Positions 34,221 through 44,404 of a DNA stretch of 64,000 nt are shown one piece after another (position 1 is the stretch's first letter; every line of letters starts with the position of its first letter). The notes under the pieces are model-generated. The model did no database searches, was not told the origin of the DNA, and saw nothing but the letters and a program-made list of their open reading frames with translations. Location: the NCBI RefSeq assembly GCF_001613385.1, contig NZ_BDCG01000009.1:1-64000 (forward strand), in the 5' to 3' direction. Made by a program: the position numbers and the translations under genes. This DNA is from Nocardia flavorosea NBRC 108225. Its GTDB lineage: Bacteria > Actinomycetota > Actinomycetes > Mycobacteriales > Mycobacteriaceae.

Positions 34221-35132
34221 ATGACAGCCGCGATCGATATCTCCGGTCTGGTGAAGAAGTTCGGCCACACTCGCGCTCTGGACGGCCTGGACCTGCAGGT
34301 CTCCACCGGCGAGGTGCATGGTTTCCTCGGCCCCAACGGGGCCGGTAAATCCACCACGATCCGCGTGCTGCTCGGTCTGCTGCGGGGCGACGGCGGATCG
34401 GCGCGGATACTCGGCGGCGATCCGTGGTCGCAGGCAGCCGAGCTGCATCGCCGGCTCGCCTACGTTCCGGGCGATGTGAACCTGTGGCCCGGCCTCACCG
34501 GCGGCGAAGTGATCGATCTGCTCGGGCGGCTCCGCGGCGGCCTGGACGAAAACAGACGCAAGGATCTACTGGAGCGTTTCGACCTGGACCCGACGAAGAA
34601 AGGCCGCACCTACTCCAAGGGAAACCGGCAGAAAGTGGCCTTGGTCGCGGCGCTCGCCTCCGACGTGGAGCTCCTGCTGCTCGACGAACCCACGGCCGGC
34701 CTGGATCCCTTGATGGAGGCCGTATTCCAAGAGTGCGTGGAGGAGGTGCGCCGGGCCGGCCGGACAGTACTGCTGTCCAGCCATATCCTCGCCCAGGTCG
34801 AGGCACTGTGCGATCGGGTGACCATCATCCGGCACGGGCGGGCGGTGGAATCCGGGACACTGACGCAGCTGCGCCACCTCACCCGGACCTCCATCGACGC
34901 CGAAACCCAGCGTCCGGTCACCGGTCTCGACGAACTATCCGGCGTCCACGATCTGATCGCCGACGGCACCCGGGTCCGCTTCCAAGTCGATACTGTCGAC
35001 CTGGGCGCGGTGATGCACCATCTGACGCCGTTCGGGATCCGCACACTGACCAGCCAGCCCCCTACTCTCGAAGAACTGTTCCTCCGCCACTACGGCGACG
35101 AACTGGCGGCGGCGGGAGTGCCGGAATCGTGA
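34221..35132 (+). CDS. ABC exporter ATP-binding subunit
   Basis: A 303-residue ABC ATPase of the DrrA-like exporter class. Walker [13 protein letters not shown] (~residue 38), Q-loop replaced by the variant [14 protein letters not shown] (~78), signature [17 protein letters not shown] (~135), Walker [17 protein letters not shown] (~155), H-loop [11 protein letters not shown]. The ~90-residue C-terminal extension ([20 protein letters not shown]) is typical of the class. Coupled by GTGA overlap to the permease. Likely exports a hydrophobic drug or lipid; the substrate is unknown. Confidence 0.9.
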   Translation: MTAAIDISGLVKKFGHTRALDGLDLQVSTGEVHGFLGPNGAGKSTTIRVLLGLLRGDGGSARILGGDPWSQAAELHRRLAYVPGDVNLWPGLTGGEVIDLLGRLRGGLDENRRKDLLERFDLDPTKKGRTYSKGNRQKVALVAALASDVELLLLDEPTAGLDPLMEAVFQECVEEVRRAGRTVLLSSHILAQVEALCDRVTIIRHGRAVESGTLTQLRHLTRTSIDAETQRPVTGLDELSGVHDLIADGTRVRFQVDTVDLGAVMHHLTPFGIRTLTSQPPTLEELFLRHYGDELAAAGVPES

Positions 35133-36739
35133 CCGTGCGGAATTCGGCCCGATATGCGGGCACATTCACCGGTATCGGTGTCCTCACCCGGTTCGCGCTA
35201 CGACGGGAACGCCTGCCGCTGGTGGCCTGGATCGCGGCCGGCACCTTGATCTACTGGTCGCAGGCGGTCGCGTTGGATGCCGCCTACCCGGAGCAGGCCG
35301 AACTGGATGCGCTCGCGGAAAGTTTGGGCAGTAACGCGGCGATGATCGCGATGGCGGGACCGCCGCGGGTACTGAACACGGTCGAAGGCCAGGTCGCCTT
35401 CCAGTCGGCGGCCTTCGGCATGCTGGTGGCCGGGCTGATGAGCATGTTCCTCATCGGCCGGCACACCCGATCCAACGAGGAGTCCGGCCGCGACGAACTC
35501 ATCCGCTCGGGTGTGGTGGGCCGTTACGCCCCGTCGTGCGCGGCGGCGGGGGTGACCGTGGTCGCGAATATCGTGCTGGGCGCAGCGATCGCGCTCAGCC
35601 TGATCGGCTACGGACTTCCTGTCGCGGGCTCGGTCGCGCTGGGGATCGGCGCCACCTGCGCAGGCCTGGTGTTCGGCGCGGTCGCCCTACTGGCAGCTCA
35701 ACTCAGCGCGAGTACCCGCACCGCCTACGCGATCACCGGCGCGGTTCTGGGCATCTCCTATCTGCTGCGCGCGGTGGGCGATGTCGGCAACGGCATCCTG
35801 TCCTGGTTCTCGCCGCTGGGCTGGGGACAGGCCATGCGGCCCTACGACCACGAGATCTGGTGGCCGGCCGTCCTGTCTGTGGTGGTCGCGACCGGAATCG
35901 GGGTGGTGGCGGCACGGGTGCTGGACCGGCGGGATTTCGGCGCCGGATTGCTGCCGCCCCGGCCCGGACCGGCACGGGCGCGCGAAACCCTGCACGGCAC
36001 ATTCGGTCTGGCCTGGCGGCTCCAGCGCGGCGGCCTGATCGGCTGGTCGCTGGGTATGTTCTTCGGCGGTCTGGCCTTCGGCACGATCGGCGATGATGTC
36101 GAGGATCTGCTGGGCGATATCGATCTGAATCAGGTTCTCGGCCAGAACATGGGCAGTGTGGTCGACGCCTTCTACGCGATGGCCGTGGCGATATTGGTGA
36201 TCATCGGCTCGGCATACACGATCTCCGCCGGTTTGTGTCCACGCGGTGAGGAGACGGCCGGACATGCCGAACCCTTGCTCTCCGCGCAACTCTCCCGATT
36301 GCGCTGGCTGTCCGGGCATGCGGTGATCATGCTGGCGGGTTCGGCGATCGTCCTCGCGCTCAGCGGGTTCGGGATGGGGCTCACCTACGGCATCCTGGCC
36401 GGCGATCTGTCGCAGGCGATCACGTTGACCGGTGCCGCGCTGACCTACCTCCCGGCGGTGTGGGTACTCGGCGGGATCACCCTGTTCCTGTTCGGTTTCG
36501 CACCGCGGGCCACGGCTGCCGCCTGGCTGGCGATGGCCTTCTGCGTGGTCGTCCTGATGTTCGGTGCCACCCTGAAATTTCCCGGCTGGCTGATGAGCCT
36601 GTCACCGTTCGACAACATCCCACTGGTCCCGGCCCAGTCGTTCGACCTCGCCCCGGTATTGATCACCCTGGCGGTCGCGCTGATACTCTGCGCGGCCGGC
36701 GCGTTCGGCTTCCGCCGCCGCGACCTCGAAACCAACTGA
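35129..36739 (+). CDS. ABC exporter permease subunit (polyketide-antibiotic transporter type)
   Basis: A 536-residue membrane protein with about 12 hydrophobic helices in two sets of six, separated by a cytoplasmic loop around residues 270-300 ([19 protein letters not shown]). Examples of helices are [20 protein letters not shown] and [20 protein letters not shown]. The double-length organisation is typical of actinobacterial TetAB/polyketide-type exporter permeases, in contrast to the ~250-residue ABC-2 permeases. Start GTG at 35129 overlaps the ATPase stop. A hairpin at 36751 ends the unit. Confidence 0.88.
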   Translation: MTVRNSARYAGTFTGIGVLTRFALRRERLPLVAWIAAGTLIYWSQAVALDAAYPEQAELDALAESLGSNAAMIAMAGPPRVLNTVEGQVAFQSAAFGMLVAGLMSMFLIGRHTRSNEESGRDELIRSGVVGRYAPSCAAAGVTVVANIVLGAAIALSLIGYGLPVAGSVALGIGATCAGLVFGAVALLAAQLSASTRTAYAITGAVLGISYLLRAVGDVGNGILSWFSPLGWGQAMRPYDHEIWWPAVLSVVVATGIGVVAARVLDRRDFGAGLLPPRPGPARARETLHGTFGLAWRLQRGGLIGWSLGMFFGGLAFGTIGDDVEDLLGDIDLNQVLGQNMGSVVDAFYAMAVAILVIIGSAYTISAGLCPRGEETAGHAEPLLSAQLSRLRWLSGHAVIMLAGSAIVLALSGFGMGLTYGILAGDLSQAITLTGAALTYLPAVWVLGGITLFLFGFAPRATAAAWLAMAFCVVVLMFGATLKFPGWLMSLSPFDNIPLVPAQSFDLAPVLITLAVALILCAAGAFGFRRRDLETN

Positions 36740-36750
36740 CCCCAGCGGAT

Positions 36751-36773
36751 GCCGGGCGGACCTACCGCTCGGC
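36751..36773 (+). terminator. Terminator hairpin of the ABC exporter operon
   Basis: GCCGGGCGG pairs with CCGCTCGGC (one G-T wobble) across a 5-base loop, 12 bases after the permease stop. Confidence 0.6.
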
Positions 36774-37094
36774 GTCCCGAGTGCCTCCGGCACGACCGCG
36801 GGCGCCATATCGAACAGCCCCTGGACCGACAACAGGCAGGACCAGCGCCGCGATCAGCCGGTCCGGACGCGGCCGGACAACGGTGATCACCGCACCGGAG
36901 ACGAGGTGCGCCCCGACCGCCTCCGTACAGCCGAATTCGTCAGCGGCGGCGGATCACCCACACGTGCTCCGCGTTCGGTCGCATCCTCGCGGCTTCCGGA
37001 GTCCGCCCATACCTGGACAATCCCTGTGCTGTGCGACTTGCCCAGCGTACGGCCCACCGAAAGGCGCGGCCCCGGGAGTCCGGGGCAGGCGACT
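36774..37094. other. Intergenic stretch between convergent ABC operon and P450 gene
   Basis: About 320 bases with no credible gene: the short ORFs here have no ribosome binding site or recognisable domain. The two flanking units converge, so no promoter is expected. Confidence 0.5.
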
Positions 37095-38363
37095 TCAGCG
37101 ACCGCCGGTGAGTATCGGTGGACTCGCGGGGAATGTGACCGGCAGCGAGACCAGGGATCGATGGAACGGTCCCGGTCGCCAGCGCAGTTCCGTCCGCGGT
37201 ACGGCGAGCCGCATCTCCGGGATCGCGTCCAGGAGCTGGTCGATCGCATCGCGCACAATCATCAGCGCGACCGATTGGGCAGGGCAACTGTGCGGGCCGA
37301 TGCTGAACGCCAGATGCGACCGATTGTGGGCGAGCCCGCCGGTATTGATCGCGGGGTCGTTGTTACAGGCGCTCATACTGATCAGCACCGGTTGATGCGC
37401 CGGTAGCCAGACACCGTCGATCAGAATAGGCTGACGCGGATAACTGATGCAGTAGTTCGCCAGCGGCGGATCGTTGAACAGCACCTCGTCGAGGGCATCG
37501 CGCGTGGACAGGCTGCCGTCGAGGACCGTGGCGGCGAAACGCTCGTCGGTGAGCATCAGTAGCAAGGTATTCGAGATGAGGCTCTGCGGCGGTTCGGTAC
37601 CGGCACCGTACATCAGTGCCAGCTGCTGGCGAGTCTCCTCGTCGCTGAGGTGAACCGGATGCTGCACCAGGCGGCTGGTGATATCGTCGCCGGGCCGCAG
37701 GCGTTTGAGCCGGGCCAGATCGAGCAGAGCATCGGCCTGCGTCGCATTACCCGCTTCCGCGTCCACGGTGTCGAACATGGCCGCCAGCCCCTGTGCCGCC
37801 CGGTACCCGAGCTCGGGCGGGCAGCCGAGTATCGCGTTGAGGGTGGCGAAGATGAGCGGGGACGCGTATTGGCCTACCACATCACAATGGCCGTCCGCGC
37901 AGAACGAGTTGATCAGCGAGATCGAGATCTCCTCGATGGTCGCGTGTAGTTCGTGCATATCGACACCGTCGATCGCCGCGACCGCGGCCGATCGATAGCG
38001 CATTCGCTCGTGTCCCACGGTACGCAGCGGATTCGGGCGGTACTCCATCATCGGCAGCACCGGGCAGTCCGCACGCACACCCTGTTGCCAGACGCGCGGG
38101 TCGGCGGGGAAATGCTCGGGATCGTGCAGGATCCGCACCGCGGTGTGGTAGCCGATCACCAGGGTGGCGGGAACGCCCGGCGCCAGTTCCACCGGGGCCA
38201 GCGAGCCGAAGCGTTCCCGCATCTCTCGGTAGGCCTTGTGCGGGTCGGCCGCGAATTGCTCGGTGTACAGAGGGATTCGCGGGCCGGCGGTGTCCACGGG
38301 AGATCCGTGGGTCAACGGGACGCTGTCGACCGCGTCGTACCGATCAGTTTTCGCTGTGGTCAA
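37095..38363 (-). CDS. CYP157-like cytochrome P450 lacking EXXR (cvnE paralogue)
   Basis: A 422-residue soluble P450 strongly similar along its length to the conservon P450 at 40030-41301 (shared blocks PADPRVWQ / PADPRTWQ, STRDALDEVLFNDPP, YPRQPIL, LPAHQPVLIS). The heme loop FSIGPHSCPAQS supplies the proximal Cys. The K-helix should read E-x-x-R, but here reads E-V-L-F, as reported for CYP157 proteins, where Cys is the only invariant residue left. The I-helix has GAGTEPPQS in place of the usual A-G-x-D/E-T. Start TTG at 38363 is chosen by alignment to the paralogue, with GGAGTG upstream. Monooxygenase activity cannot be assumed. Confidence 0.88.
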   Translation of the reverse strand: MTTAKTDRYDAVDSVPLTHGSPVDTAGPRIPLYTEQFAADPHKAYREMRERFGSLAPVELAPGVPATLVIGYHTAVRILHDPEHFPADPRVWQQGVRADCPVLPMMEYRPNPLRTVGHERMRYRSAAVAAIDGVDMHELHATIEEISISLINSFCADGHCDVVGQYASPLIFATLNAILGCPPELGYRAAQGLAAMFDTVDAEAGNATQADALLDLARLKRLRPGDDITSRLVQHPVHLSDEETRQQLALMYGAGTEPPQSLISNTLLLMLTDERFAATVLDGSLSTRDALDEVLFNDPPLANYCISYPRQPILIDGVWLPAHQPVLISMSACNNDPAINTGGLAHNRSHLAFSIGPHSCPAQSVALMIVRDAIDQLLDAIPEMRLAVPRTELRWRPGPFHRSLVSLPVTFPASPPILTGGR

Positions 38364-38559
38364 GACATCACACTCCGAGGTTCGGACGAATCGGTGGACA
38401 GTGCGGGTTCGCAGACCTATCCGCCGACTCATACCTCCCGTTCAGCGACGTCCGCGACGAGCCATCAGCAATGAAGTTGTGCGTCGTACGCTACCGGCCA
38501 CGACGCCACCGCACAGGCGATTGCCGGTGGTCATCGAAGAAGTTCGCCGCGCAATCGGT

Positions 38560-38790
38560 TCCCTACTCCGGGATCCGGTGCGACGAGGGCGCAAACACAG
38601 CGGGCACTGCCAAGACCCAGTAGAACGGCCCCTGACGCCGCGCTCCATTCCACATTCCGGTGCAACTCGTCCAGGTCGATACCGTCCGGCGAGTGGACAT
38701 AGGCTTGCCGACTCTGCTGCCCGACGACTCACCGCAGCCGCGCAGCACGGTCGGGTTCCACTCCGTCATAAGGAGTCCGCCCTGCGGGCG
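38560..38790 (-). pseudogene. Remnant of a CYP157-like P450
   Basis: On the minus strand just after the stop of the 38800-40017 P450, fragments matching the cvnE-type P450 appear in two frames: MTEWNPTVLRGCGES (from 38769) corresponds to MMEWYPNALRNSGDL, and AYVHSPDGIDLDELHRNV (38651-38704) corresponds to AYVHAIDGIDLHELHQTV at residues 129-146 of the intact protein. A frameshift lies between them, and the rest is unrecognisable. This looks like a decayed copy rather than a gene. Seen by eye only. Confidence 0.5.
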
Positions 38791-38799
38791 GTACCGGTA

Positions 38800-40017
38800 T
38801 CAGGACAAGTACACGGGCAATTCCTGGTGCCCGTTGGAAACGAAACTCACCACCGGCTTCAGCTCGCCCGGCTCCACCGCCAACCGCATGTTCGGGAAGC
38901 GGCGGAACAGCGCGGGTAGCGCCAGTTCCCCTTCCATCCGGGCCAGCGGCGCGCCGATGCAATGGTGGGCACCGTGCCCGAAGGCGATATGGTCTTTGAC
39001 CGCGCGGGCCGCGTCGAAGGTATCGGTGGTGGCGCCGTGCACCTTCGGGTCACGGCTGGCGGCTGCATACGATGCGAGGATGGCTTCGCCCTTACCGATT
39101 CGCAGGCCCTCGATCTCGATATCCTCCACCGCGAAGCGGAGTGGCAGATGGGCGACCGGGGCCTGGTAGCGCAGCGTCTCCTCCACGACGTCCGCCCAGC
39201 CGATCTCGCCGGCCAGCGCGGCGGCGCGCTGTCGGGGATGGGTGAGTAGCGCGACGATCGCCTGATCCAGCAGGTTGACCGTCGTCTCGTGCCCCGCGTT
39301 GATGACCAGCATCAGCGTATCGATGATCTGATTCTCGGCCAGTTGCGAACCGTCCTCGTCCCGGTTCGTGATCATCACACTGGTGATGTCGTCACCGGGA
39401 TTCGCCCGCCGATAGGCCACGAGTTCGGTGACCAGCCCGTACATCTCGACATAATTGGCCTGGGCCTCATCCTGCCCGATCGTGGTGTCGAAATACCGGT
39501 CGACACAGACCCGCAAACCCGGGCCGAGAGTATCCGGAACCCCGAGCAATTCGGTGATCACCTGGATCGGCACCGGATAGGCGTAGTGCTCACGCAGATC
39601 GACGACCGTACCGACCGGGACGGCGGCCAGTTTGCCGAGAAGTTCGGCAACCAATGCCTCGACCCGCGGCCGCAGGCCCACGGTCCGGCGATGGGTGAAT
39701 GCGGGCGATACCAGTTTGCGCAGCCGTCGATGGTCGGCACCGTAGGCGGTGAACATATTCTCCACCGCGATCCACGGCAGCAGCGGCCAGTCCTCGGTGA
39801 TCTCGCCGTTGGCGAACGCCGTCCAGTGCTGCCGCGGATCCTTCGACACCCGGGGATCCGCCAGCAGGCTCTTCAGTACCCCGGCGTCGGTAACCGCCCA
39901 GGCCGGTACCTCGCCGGGCAATTCCACCAGCGCCGCCGGGCCTTGGGCACGCAACCGGGCGGATTCACCGACGACATCGGCACCGGCCATATCGAGGACG
40001 ATGGTTTCGCGTTCCAA
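38800..40017 (-). CDS. Cytochrome P450, canonical (CYP154-like position in conservon)
   Basis: A 405-residue soluble P450 with all canonical motifs: I-helix [19 protein letters not shown] (~residue 235), K-helix E-T-L-R in [19 protein letters not shown] (~285), and heme loop [17 protein letters not shown] (Cys ~350). It starts 12 bases after cvnE and is part of the conservon transcript. In Streptomyces, conservons often pair a CYP157 with a CYP154; this protein has the matching position, but CYP family assignment needs an identity calculation. Substrate and redox partner unknown; no ferredoxin gene is adjacent. Confidence 0.9.
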   Translation of the reverse strand: MERETIVLDMAGADVVGESARLRAQGPAALVELPGEVPAWAVTDAGVLKSLLADPRVSKDPRQHWTAFANGEITEDWPLLPWIAVENMFTAYGADHRRLRKLVSPAFTHRRTVGLRPRVEALVAELLGKLAAVPVGTVVDLREHYAYPVPIQVITELLGVPDTLGPGLRVCVDRYFDTTIGQDEAQANYVEMYGLVTELVAYRRANPGDDITSVMITNRDEDGSQLAENQIIDTLMLVINAGHETTVNLLDQAIVALLTHPRQRAAALAGEIGWADVVEETLRYQAPVAHLPLRFAVEDIEIEGLRIGKGEAILASYAAASRDPKVHGATTDTFDAARAVKDHIAFGHGAHHCIGAPLARMEGELALPALFRRFPNMRLAVEPGELKPVVSFVSNGHQELPVYLS

Positions 40018-40029
40018 CGAACGTACTCC

Positions 40030-41301
40030 TTACACGGTATTCAGGGGCGGCGAGGGCGGGAAAACGACCGGCAACGCCGCCAGAGCACGGTGGAAAGGCC
40101 CCGGGCGCCAGCCGAGTTCCTCGAACGGTACCGCCAGTTCCAGCTCCGGGAGCGCGTCGAGCAGCAGGTCGATCGCCCCCTGGACCACGACGAGCGCCGG
40201 GGACTGCGCCGGGCAGGTATGTGGTCCGATACTCCAGGCCAGATGGGAGCGGTTACCGATATGGTCGCCGCCCCGGATGGCCGGATCGTTGTTGCACGCG
40301 GCCAGGCTGATCAGCACCGGTTGATGCGCCGGTAGCCAAGTGTTCTCCACGAGAATCGGCTGACGCGGGTAGGTGGTGCAGAAATTCGCCATCGGCGGAT
40401 CGTTGAACAACACCTCGTCGAGCGCATCCCGGGTGGACAGACTGCCACCGAGCATACTTCCGCCGAACCGCTCATCGGTCATCATCAGCAGCAGGGTGTT
40501 GTTGATCAGGTTCTGCTGCGGTTCCACACCGGCGCCGTAGAAGCTGATCAGATTCGACAGCAGCTCTTCGTCGTCCAGTTTCGCCGGATGGTGGACCAGC
40601 CGTGAGGTGACATCGTTACCGGGGTCGGAACGCTTCTGGAAGATCAGCTCCATCAACGCTTCGCTCAGATGGTTCATCCCCCACTCGGCGTTGACCGTAT
40701 CGAACAACGCGGCCATCCCGTTGGCCACCCGCTCGCCCAGTTCCGGCGTGCACCCGACCATCCGGTTGAGCACCTCGAAAACCAGGGGGAAAGCGTATTG
40801 CGTGACAAGGTCGGCTTTCCCGGTTCCGCAGAACGAGTTGATCAACGGAACGGCGATCCGCTCCACCGTCTGGTGCAACTCGTGCAGGTCGATCCCGTCG
40901 ATCGCGTGCACATACGCCTGGCGGTAGCGCAGATGCAGGTCACCGCTGTTACGCAGCGCGTTCGGGTACCACTCCATCATCGGGCGAATCGGCGAATCGG
41001 CCGGGATACTGCCCTGCCAGGTCCGCGGGTCGGCCGGAAAACGGTCGGGATCGTTGAGAATCCGCACCGCCGCGTCGTATCCGATCACCAAGGTGGCCGG
41101 AACATTCGGAGCCAGATCGATCGGCACCAGCGACCCGTACCGGCTCCGCATGGAGGCATAGGCACGATGGGGATCGTCGGCGAATTCCTCGGTGTAGAGA
41201 CTGAATCGTGGGCCAACGCCTCCGGTGGGTTCTCCGTGTACCACCGGGCTACCGGCGAACGGAGGTTGTTGCTGCGGAACCGGAGAATGCTGCGTGGTCA
41301 A
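40030..41301 (-). CDS. cvnE: Conservon P450 CvnE, CYP157-like, lacking EXXR
   Basis: A 423-residue P450 starting at a TTG that overlaps the cvnD stop. The heme loop is WSIGPHTCPAQSPAL (Cys 363). The K-helix motif is E296-V-L-F299 instead of E-x-x-R, and the I-helix region is FYGAGVEPQQN. These are hallmarks of the CYP157 group encoded in actinomycete conservons. Some members may lack classical monooxygenase activity and could have a regulatory or structural role with the CvnA-D complex. The paralogue at 37095-38363 shares these changes. Confidence 0.9.
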   Translation of the reverse strand: MTTQHSPVPQQQPPFAGSPVVHGEPTGGVGPRFSLYTEEFADDPHRAYASMRSRYGSLVPIDLAPNVPATLVIGYDAAVRILNDPDRFPADPRTWQGSIPADSPIRPMMEWYPNALRNSGDLHLRYRQAYVHAIDGIDLHELHQTVERIAVPLINSFCGTGKADLVTQYAFPLVFEVLNRMVGCTPELGERVANGMAALFDTVNAEWGMNHLSEALMELIFQKRSDPGNDVTSRLVHHPAKLDDEELLSNLISFYGAGVEPQQNLINNTLLLMMTDERFGGSMLGGSLSTRDALDEVLFNDPPMANFCTTYPRQPILVENTWLPAHQPVLISLAACNNDPAIRGGDHIGNRSHLAWSIGPHTCPAQSPALVVVQGAIDLLLDALPELELAVPFEELGWRPGPFHRALAALPVVFPPSPPLNTV

Positions 41302-41921
41302 AGACGAGACTCCAATCGATGGAACAGGTATTCGACAAGCGTGATCAGCCCTTGCAGGCAGGTACGCCGATCCCGGGCGTCGAGCGCGACGAGCGGAGTG
41401 TCTTCGGTCAGATCGAGCGCTTCACGAATCTCCGAGAGCGGATAGCGATTCGATCCCTCGAACTCGTTGACGCCGACCGCGTAGGGCACACCACGCTCCT
41501 CCAGCGTAGCGAGTACCTCGTCGGCCTTCTCGATCCGCCGGGTGTCGACCAGCACCAAGGCGCCCAGTGCCCCCTTGGCCAATTCCTCCCACAACGGGAT
41601 GAATCGCTGCTGCCCCGGCGTACCGAAGAGGTAGAGCGCCAACTCGGGATTGAGGGTGATGCGCCCGAAGTCCATCGCGACCGTCGTCGTTGTCTTCGAC
41701 CCCAGTCCGCCCAGATCGTCGATTCCGACGCTGGCCTCGGTGATGGTTTCCTCGGTACGCAGCGGTTTGATCTCCGAAACACTGCTCACGAAGGTGGTTT
41801 TGCCGACGCCGAAATTACCGGCGACCAGCAATTTCACCGACCGGGTCACCGTCTCCGCAACATAGTCGACCGCGCGGCCGTAATCCGCGGACCGATCAGG
41901 CCGGGAGAGCACGGAGCCCAT
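41298..41921 (-). CDS. cvnD: Conservon Ras-like GTP-binding protein CvnD
   Basis: A 207-residue small GTPase related to MglA. G1 is VAGNFGVGKTTF (~residues 33-44), G2 includes a Thr-rich TEETITEASVG, G3 is the variant LFGTPGQQRF (~97), and the base-recognition region is AVGVNEFEG (~150), where the classic NKxD is altered as is usual for CvnD. It acts with CvnB and CvnC in a membrane-linked switch downstream of CvnA. It overlaps cvnC by 26 bases and cvnE by TTGA. Confidence 0.92.
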   Translation of the reverse strand: MGSVLSRPDRSADYGRAVDYVAETVTRSVKLLVAGNFGVGKTTFVSSVSEIKPLRTEETITEASVGIDDLGGLGSKTTTTVAMDFGRITLNPELALYLFGTPGQQRFIPLWEELAKGALGALVLVDTRRIEKADEVLATLEERGVPYAVGVNEFEGSNRYPLSEIREALDLTEDTPLVALDARDRRTCLQGLITLVEYLFHRLESRL

Positions 41922-42243
41922 TGAGTACCTCCTCGAGCAGGGCGATCTCCGGCATGATCTCCGCCGGGGTCGGAATATTCAGGTGTCCGCTGTCCAGCAG
42001 GTCGGAGACGACGATCGTCACCACCGACGGCGGCAGGTCGAGATACGCGGCGACCTCCGCGATCGACAGGGCACCACGAGCGCATACATCGACCACTCGG
42101 CGCGCGTCGGGAGTGGCGCCCGGCGCCGGGTCCGATACGGCGACGACAAGCGTCACCAGCCCCAGCTCGCGGGTCGGACGCGAGCGCCCGCCGGTCCGCA
42201 CATAGGCACGGACCAGGTCTGGGTCACGCCGCGACCGGCTCAT
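41896..42243 (-). CDS. cvnC: Conservon DUF742 protein CvnC
   Basis: A 115-residue DUF742 protein: VRAYVRTGGRSRPTRELGL near the N-terminus and a winged-helix-like half VVDVCARGALSIAEVAAYL followed by DLPPSVVTIVVSDLLDSGHL, ending in LLEEVLNGLRAL. It is a conserved conservon component whose fold suggests DNA or protein interaction; no activity is established. Overlaps both neighbours (4 bases with cvnB, 26 with cvnD). Confidence 0.92.
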   Translation of the reverse strand: MSRSRRDPDLVRAYVRTGGRSRPTRELGLVTLVVAVSDPAPGATPDARRVVDVCARGALSIAEVAAYLDLPPSVVTIVVSDLLDSGHLNIPTPAEIMPEIALLEEVLNGLRALPA

Positions 42244-42674
42244 TGCAGATCGCCGCCGTGTGCGCCTCTGCGGGGCTCACTACCGAGCTCGTGGCCCACC
42301 CGGCCGGCCAGCTCGTTCATGCGATGTGCGATGAGACCCACATCGATATCGGTCATGGTCGCCACGCCGAGCAACGCGCCTTCTCCGGCGGCGGTGATCA
42401 TGATCATGCCCTGGTCGTATTCGGTCATGTTCTGCCGTACATCGTTTCCGCTGCTGCCGCAGAACTCCCCGAGCGCCTTGCCGAGCGAACGCAGCCCCGA
42501 GGCCGCGGCCGCGAACCGTTCGGCATCGTCTTTGGCGATACCCGCAGAATGCGCGATACGCAGCCCGTCCTCGGAGAGCAGAACGGCGAATCGGACGCCG
42601 GGAACCTCGAGATCGTCCAGTAACCAGCCCAGTTTATTGGTGCTGTCTGATACCACTGTCCTCGGTGAACCCAT
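42240..42674 (-). CDS. cvnB: Conservon roadblock/LC7 protein CvnB
   Basis: A 144-residue roadblock/LC7-domain protein, relative of MglB: LGWLLDDLEVPGVRFAVLLS, SEDGLRIAHSAGI, AAAASGLRSLGKALGEF and GALLGVATMTDIDVGLIAHR. It is expected to bind and regulate the GTPase CvnD. The ATG at 42674 overlaps the cvnA stop (TGATG); a GTG a few codons later would give the commonly annotated shorter N-terminus. Confidence 0.92.
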   Translation of the reverse strand: MGSPRTVVSDSTNKLGWLLDDLEVPGVRFAVLLSEDGLRIAHSAGIAKDDAERFAAAASGLRSLGKALGEFCGSSGNDVRQNMTEYDQGMIMITAAGEGALLGVATMTDIDVGLIAHRMNELAGRVGHELGSEPRRGAHGGDLQ

Positions 42675-44251
42675 CAGGATGTCATCCCTTCGGTGTTTTC
42701 GGATGCGGCGGCTCGGCCGCTCTTGGAGCCGCTCTGCCAGGCGGCGGCGATATCGGGGCGAGCCTGCCCCTGTTCGGTCCTGGGTTGCCCGGACAGACGA
42801 TCGTTGATGTCCGCGGGTACGGCCGCGGCACGGCGTCGCCGCCTGGGCAGACCACCGCTGGTGATGTCGTGCACGGTTGTCCGCTGTTCGTTGCCGGTGT
42901 CCTCGGCGGATTCCGCCGCCGAGGACCACTCGCCGGGGGCCGGCGTTTCGGTCGCGGCGGGTACCGCGGCGTGGGCGCCGGTCTCGGTGGCGGCATGCGG
43001 ACCCCCCCGAGCCGACATCGTGCTGCCGGTCAGGGCATTACCGTTGCCACTCGATACCGAGGAGGCCTGGCCGCCGGGTACCGCGGCGAGTTCCCGGGGA
43101 GCCGGGCCGCCGTTGGAGAGAGCGTCGTTGTCGTTATCGGCCTTTGGAGCGACCAGCAGTGCCTCCGGAATGTAGACCATGGCGCGCATACCACCGTAGG
43201 CGTTCGGGCCGTCGATGTAGACGGTGAACCCGTAGCGGCGAGCGAGGGCGGCGATGCCGGGGAAACCGACCTTGGGGGCCGGGCCCAGCTGGTGGATATC
43301 GACCGTGCGTTCGTTGGCCAGAACCTGGCGCGACTCCTCCATCTGCTCGGCGTTCATCCGCACGCCGGCGTCGTCGACGATCACGGTCACACCATGATGG
43401 CCTTCCTGGAAGGTGACGTCGACGAACGAGGTGGGCGGCGAATAACGCAGGGCGTTGTCGATGAGCGAGGCCAGGGTGTGTACCAGCGGTTCCACCGCGC
43501 GGCTGATGACGACCCGGTCGAGCTGAGCGGGCCGGACACGCAGGTAATCGCGCACACGGCCGGTCGCGCCACCCACCACATCGGTGAGCGACTGGGCGGG
43601 CCAACGGCGGCCGGGCAGGCCACCGCAGACGATCACATAGGACTGCGCTTGGCGGATCATCTGCTGCACGGTGTGGTCGATACGGATGAGCGTCTCGTAC
43701 ACCCGGTCGTCACGATGCTCGCGCAGCGCGGCGCTCACCACCTGACTGACGTCGGCGCCGAGGCTCACCACCGAGGTGCCGAAGGATCGCACCGCCGCGC
43801 TGGTCGCTTCCCGTGCGAGAGATTCGGCGCGTTCGCGGCCGCTGTCGGCCTCGGAGCGCACGCTCTGCTCGGCCGCGGCGACTGCGGCACGGGTTTGTTC
43901 TTCGGTTTCGCGGGTGACGGTTTCACGAGTTTCGCTCTGGACGGTGCGCAGATCTTCGGAAACCCGATCGAGGATCCAGCGCAGGCACTGTGCGAAACGC
44001 GAGTTCTCGAGTCCCGGCGGCACTTCGGGACCGACGGCGGTCTGTTCGAACCGGCGTACGGATTCCGATAGCGCGGGCAGAGTGCTGGCGGCGAGATGTT
44101 CGAGGGCATCTTCGCGAACGGCCAGCTCCCGCTCGAGTACGGAGACGCGCTTCTGTTGTTCGCGCACGGCCCGAACGGCGTACCACGCCACGCCGAGCAC
44201 CAGTAAGGTGGCGAGGATCCAGGGAAGCAGCACGGCGGTATTCAGATTCAT
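42674..44251 (-). CDS. cvnA: Conservon sensor histidine kinase-like protein CvnA
   Basis: A 525-residue membrane protein: one N-terminal transmembrane helix (~6-27; LLPWILATLLVLGVAWYAV), a coiled-coil cytoplasmic region (~35-165), a GHKL ATPase with N-box LASLIDNALRYSPP (~260-275) and VIVDDAGVRMNAEQM, then a ~170-residue disordered Pro/Ala/Ser-rich tail. No external sensor loop and no obvious phosphorylatable H-box are visible, as is usual in conservon kinases. It is the first gene of the cvnA-B-C-D-E unit, with a large palindrome about 150 bases upstream. Confidence 0.9.
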   Translation of the reverse strand: MNLNTAVLLPWILATLLVLGVAWYAVRAVREQQKRVSVLERELAVREDALEHLAASTLPALSESVRRFEQTAVGPEVPPGLENSRFAQCLRWILDRVSEDLRTVQSETRETVTRETEEQTRAAVAAAEQSVRSEADSGRERAESLAREATSAAVRSFGTSVVSLGADVSQVVSAALREHRDDRVYETLIRIDHTVQQMIRQAQSYVIVCGGLPGRRWPAQSLTDVVGGATGRVRDYLRVRPAQLDRVVISRAVEPLVHTLASLIDNALRYSPPTSFVDVTFQEGHHGVTVIVDDAGVRMNAEQMEESRQVLANERTVDIHQLGPAPKVGFPGIAALARRYGFTVYIDGPNAYGGMRAMVYIPEALLVAPKADNDNDALSNGGPAPRELAAVPGGQASSVSSGNGNALTGSTMSARGGPHAATETGAHAAVPAATETPAPGEWSSAAESAEDTGNEQRTTVHDITSGGLPRRRRRAAAVPADINDRLSGQPRTEQGQARPDIAAAWQSGSKSGRAAASENTEGMTS

Positions 44252-44404
44252 CAGCTTTCTCGTCGTTGACGGGGCTCGAGGTGCGCCACGCGGTGCCGTG
44301 GCAGGCCACGGCGCTTCGTCTCGCCTTCCTCGCGACGCCGACCATGTTCGCCCCTGGCCGGATGAGGTCCGCGCCGGGCACCAGCGGTCCGGTCGGTGAC
44401 ATAT

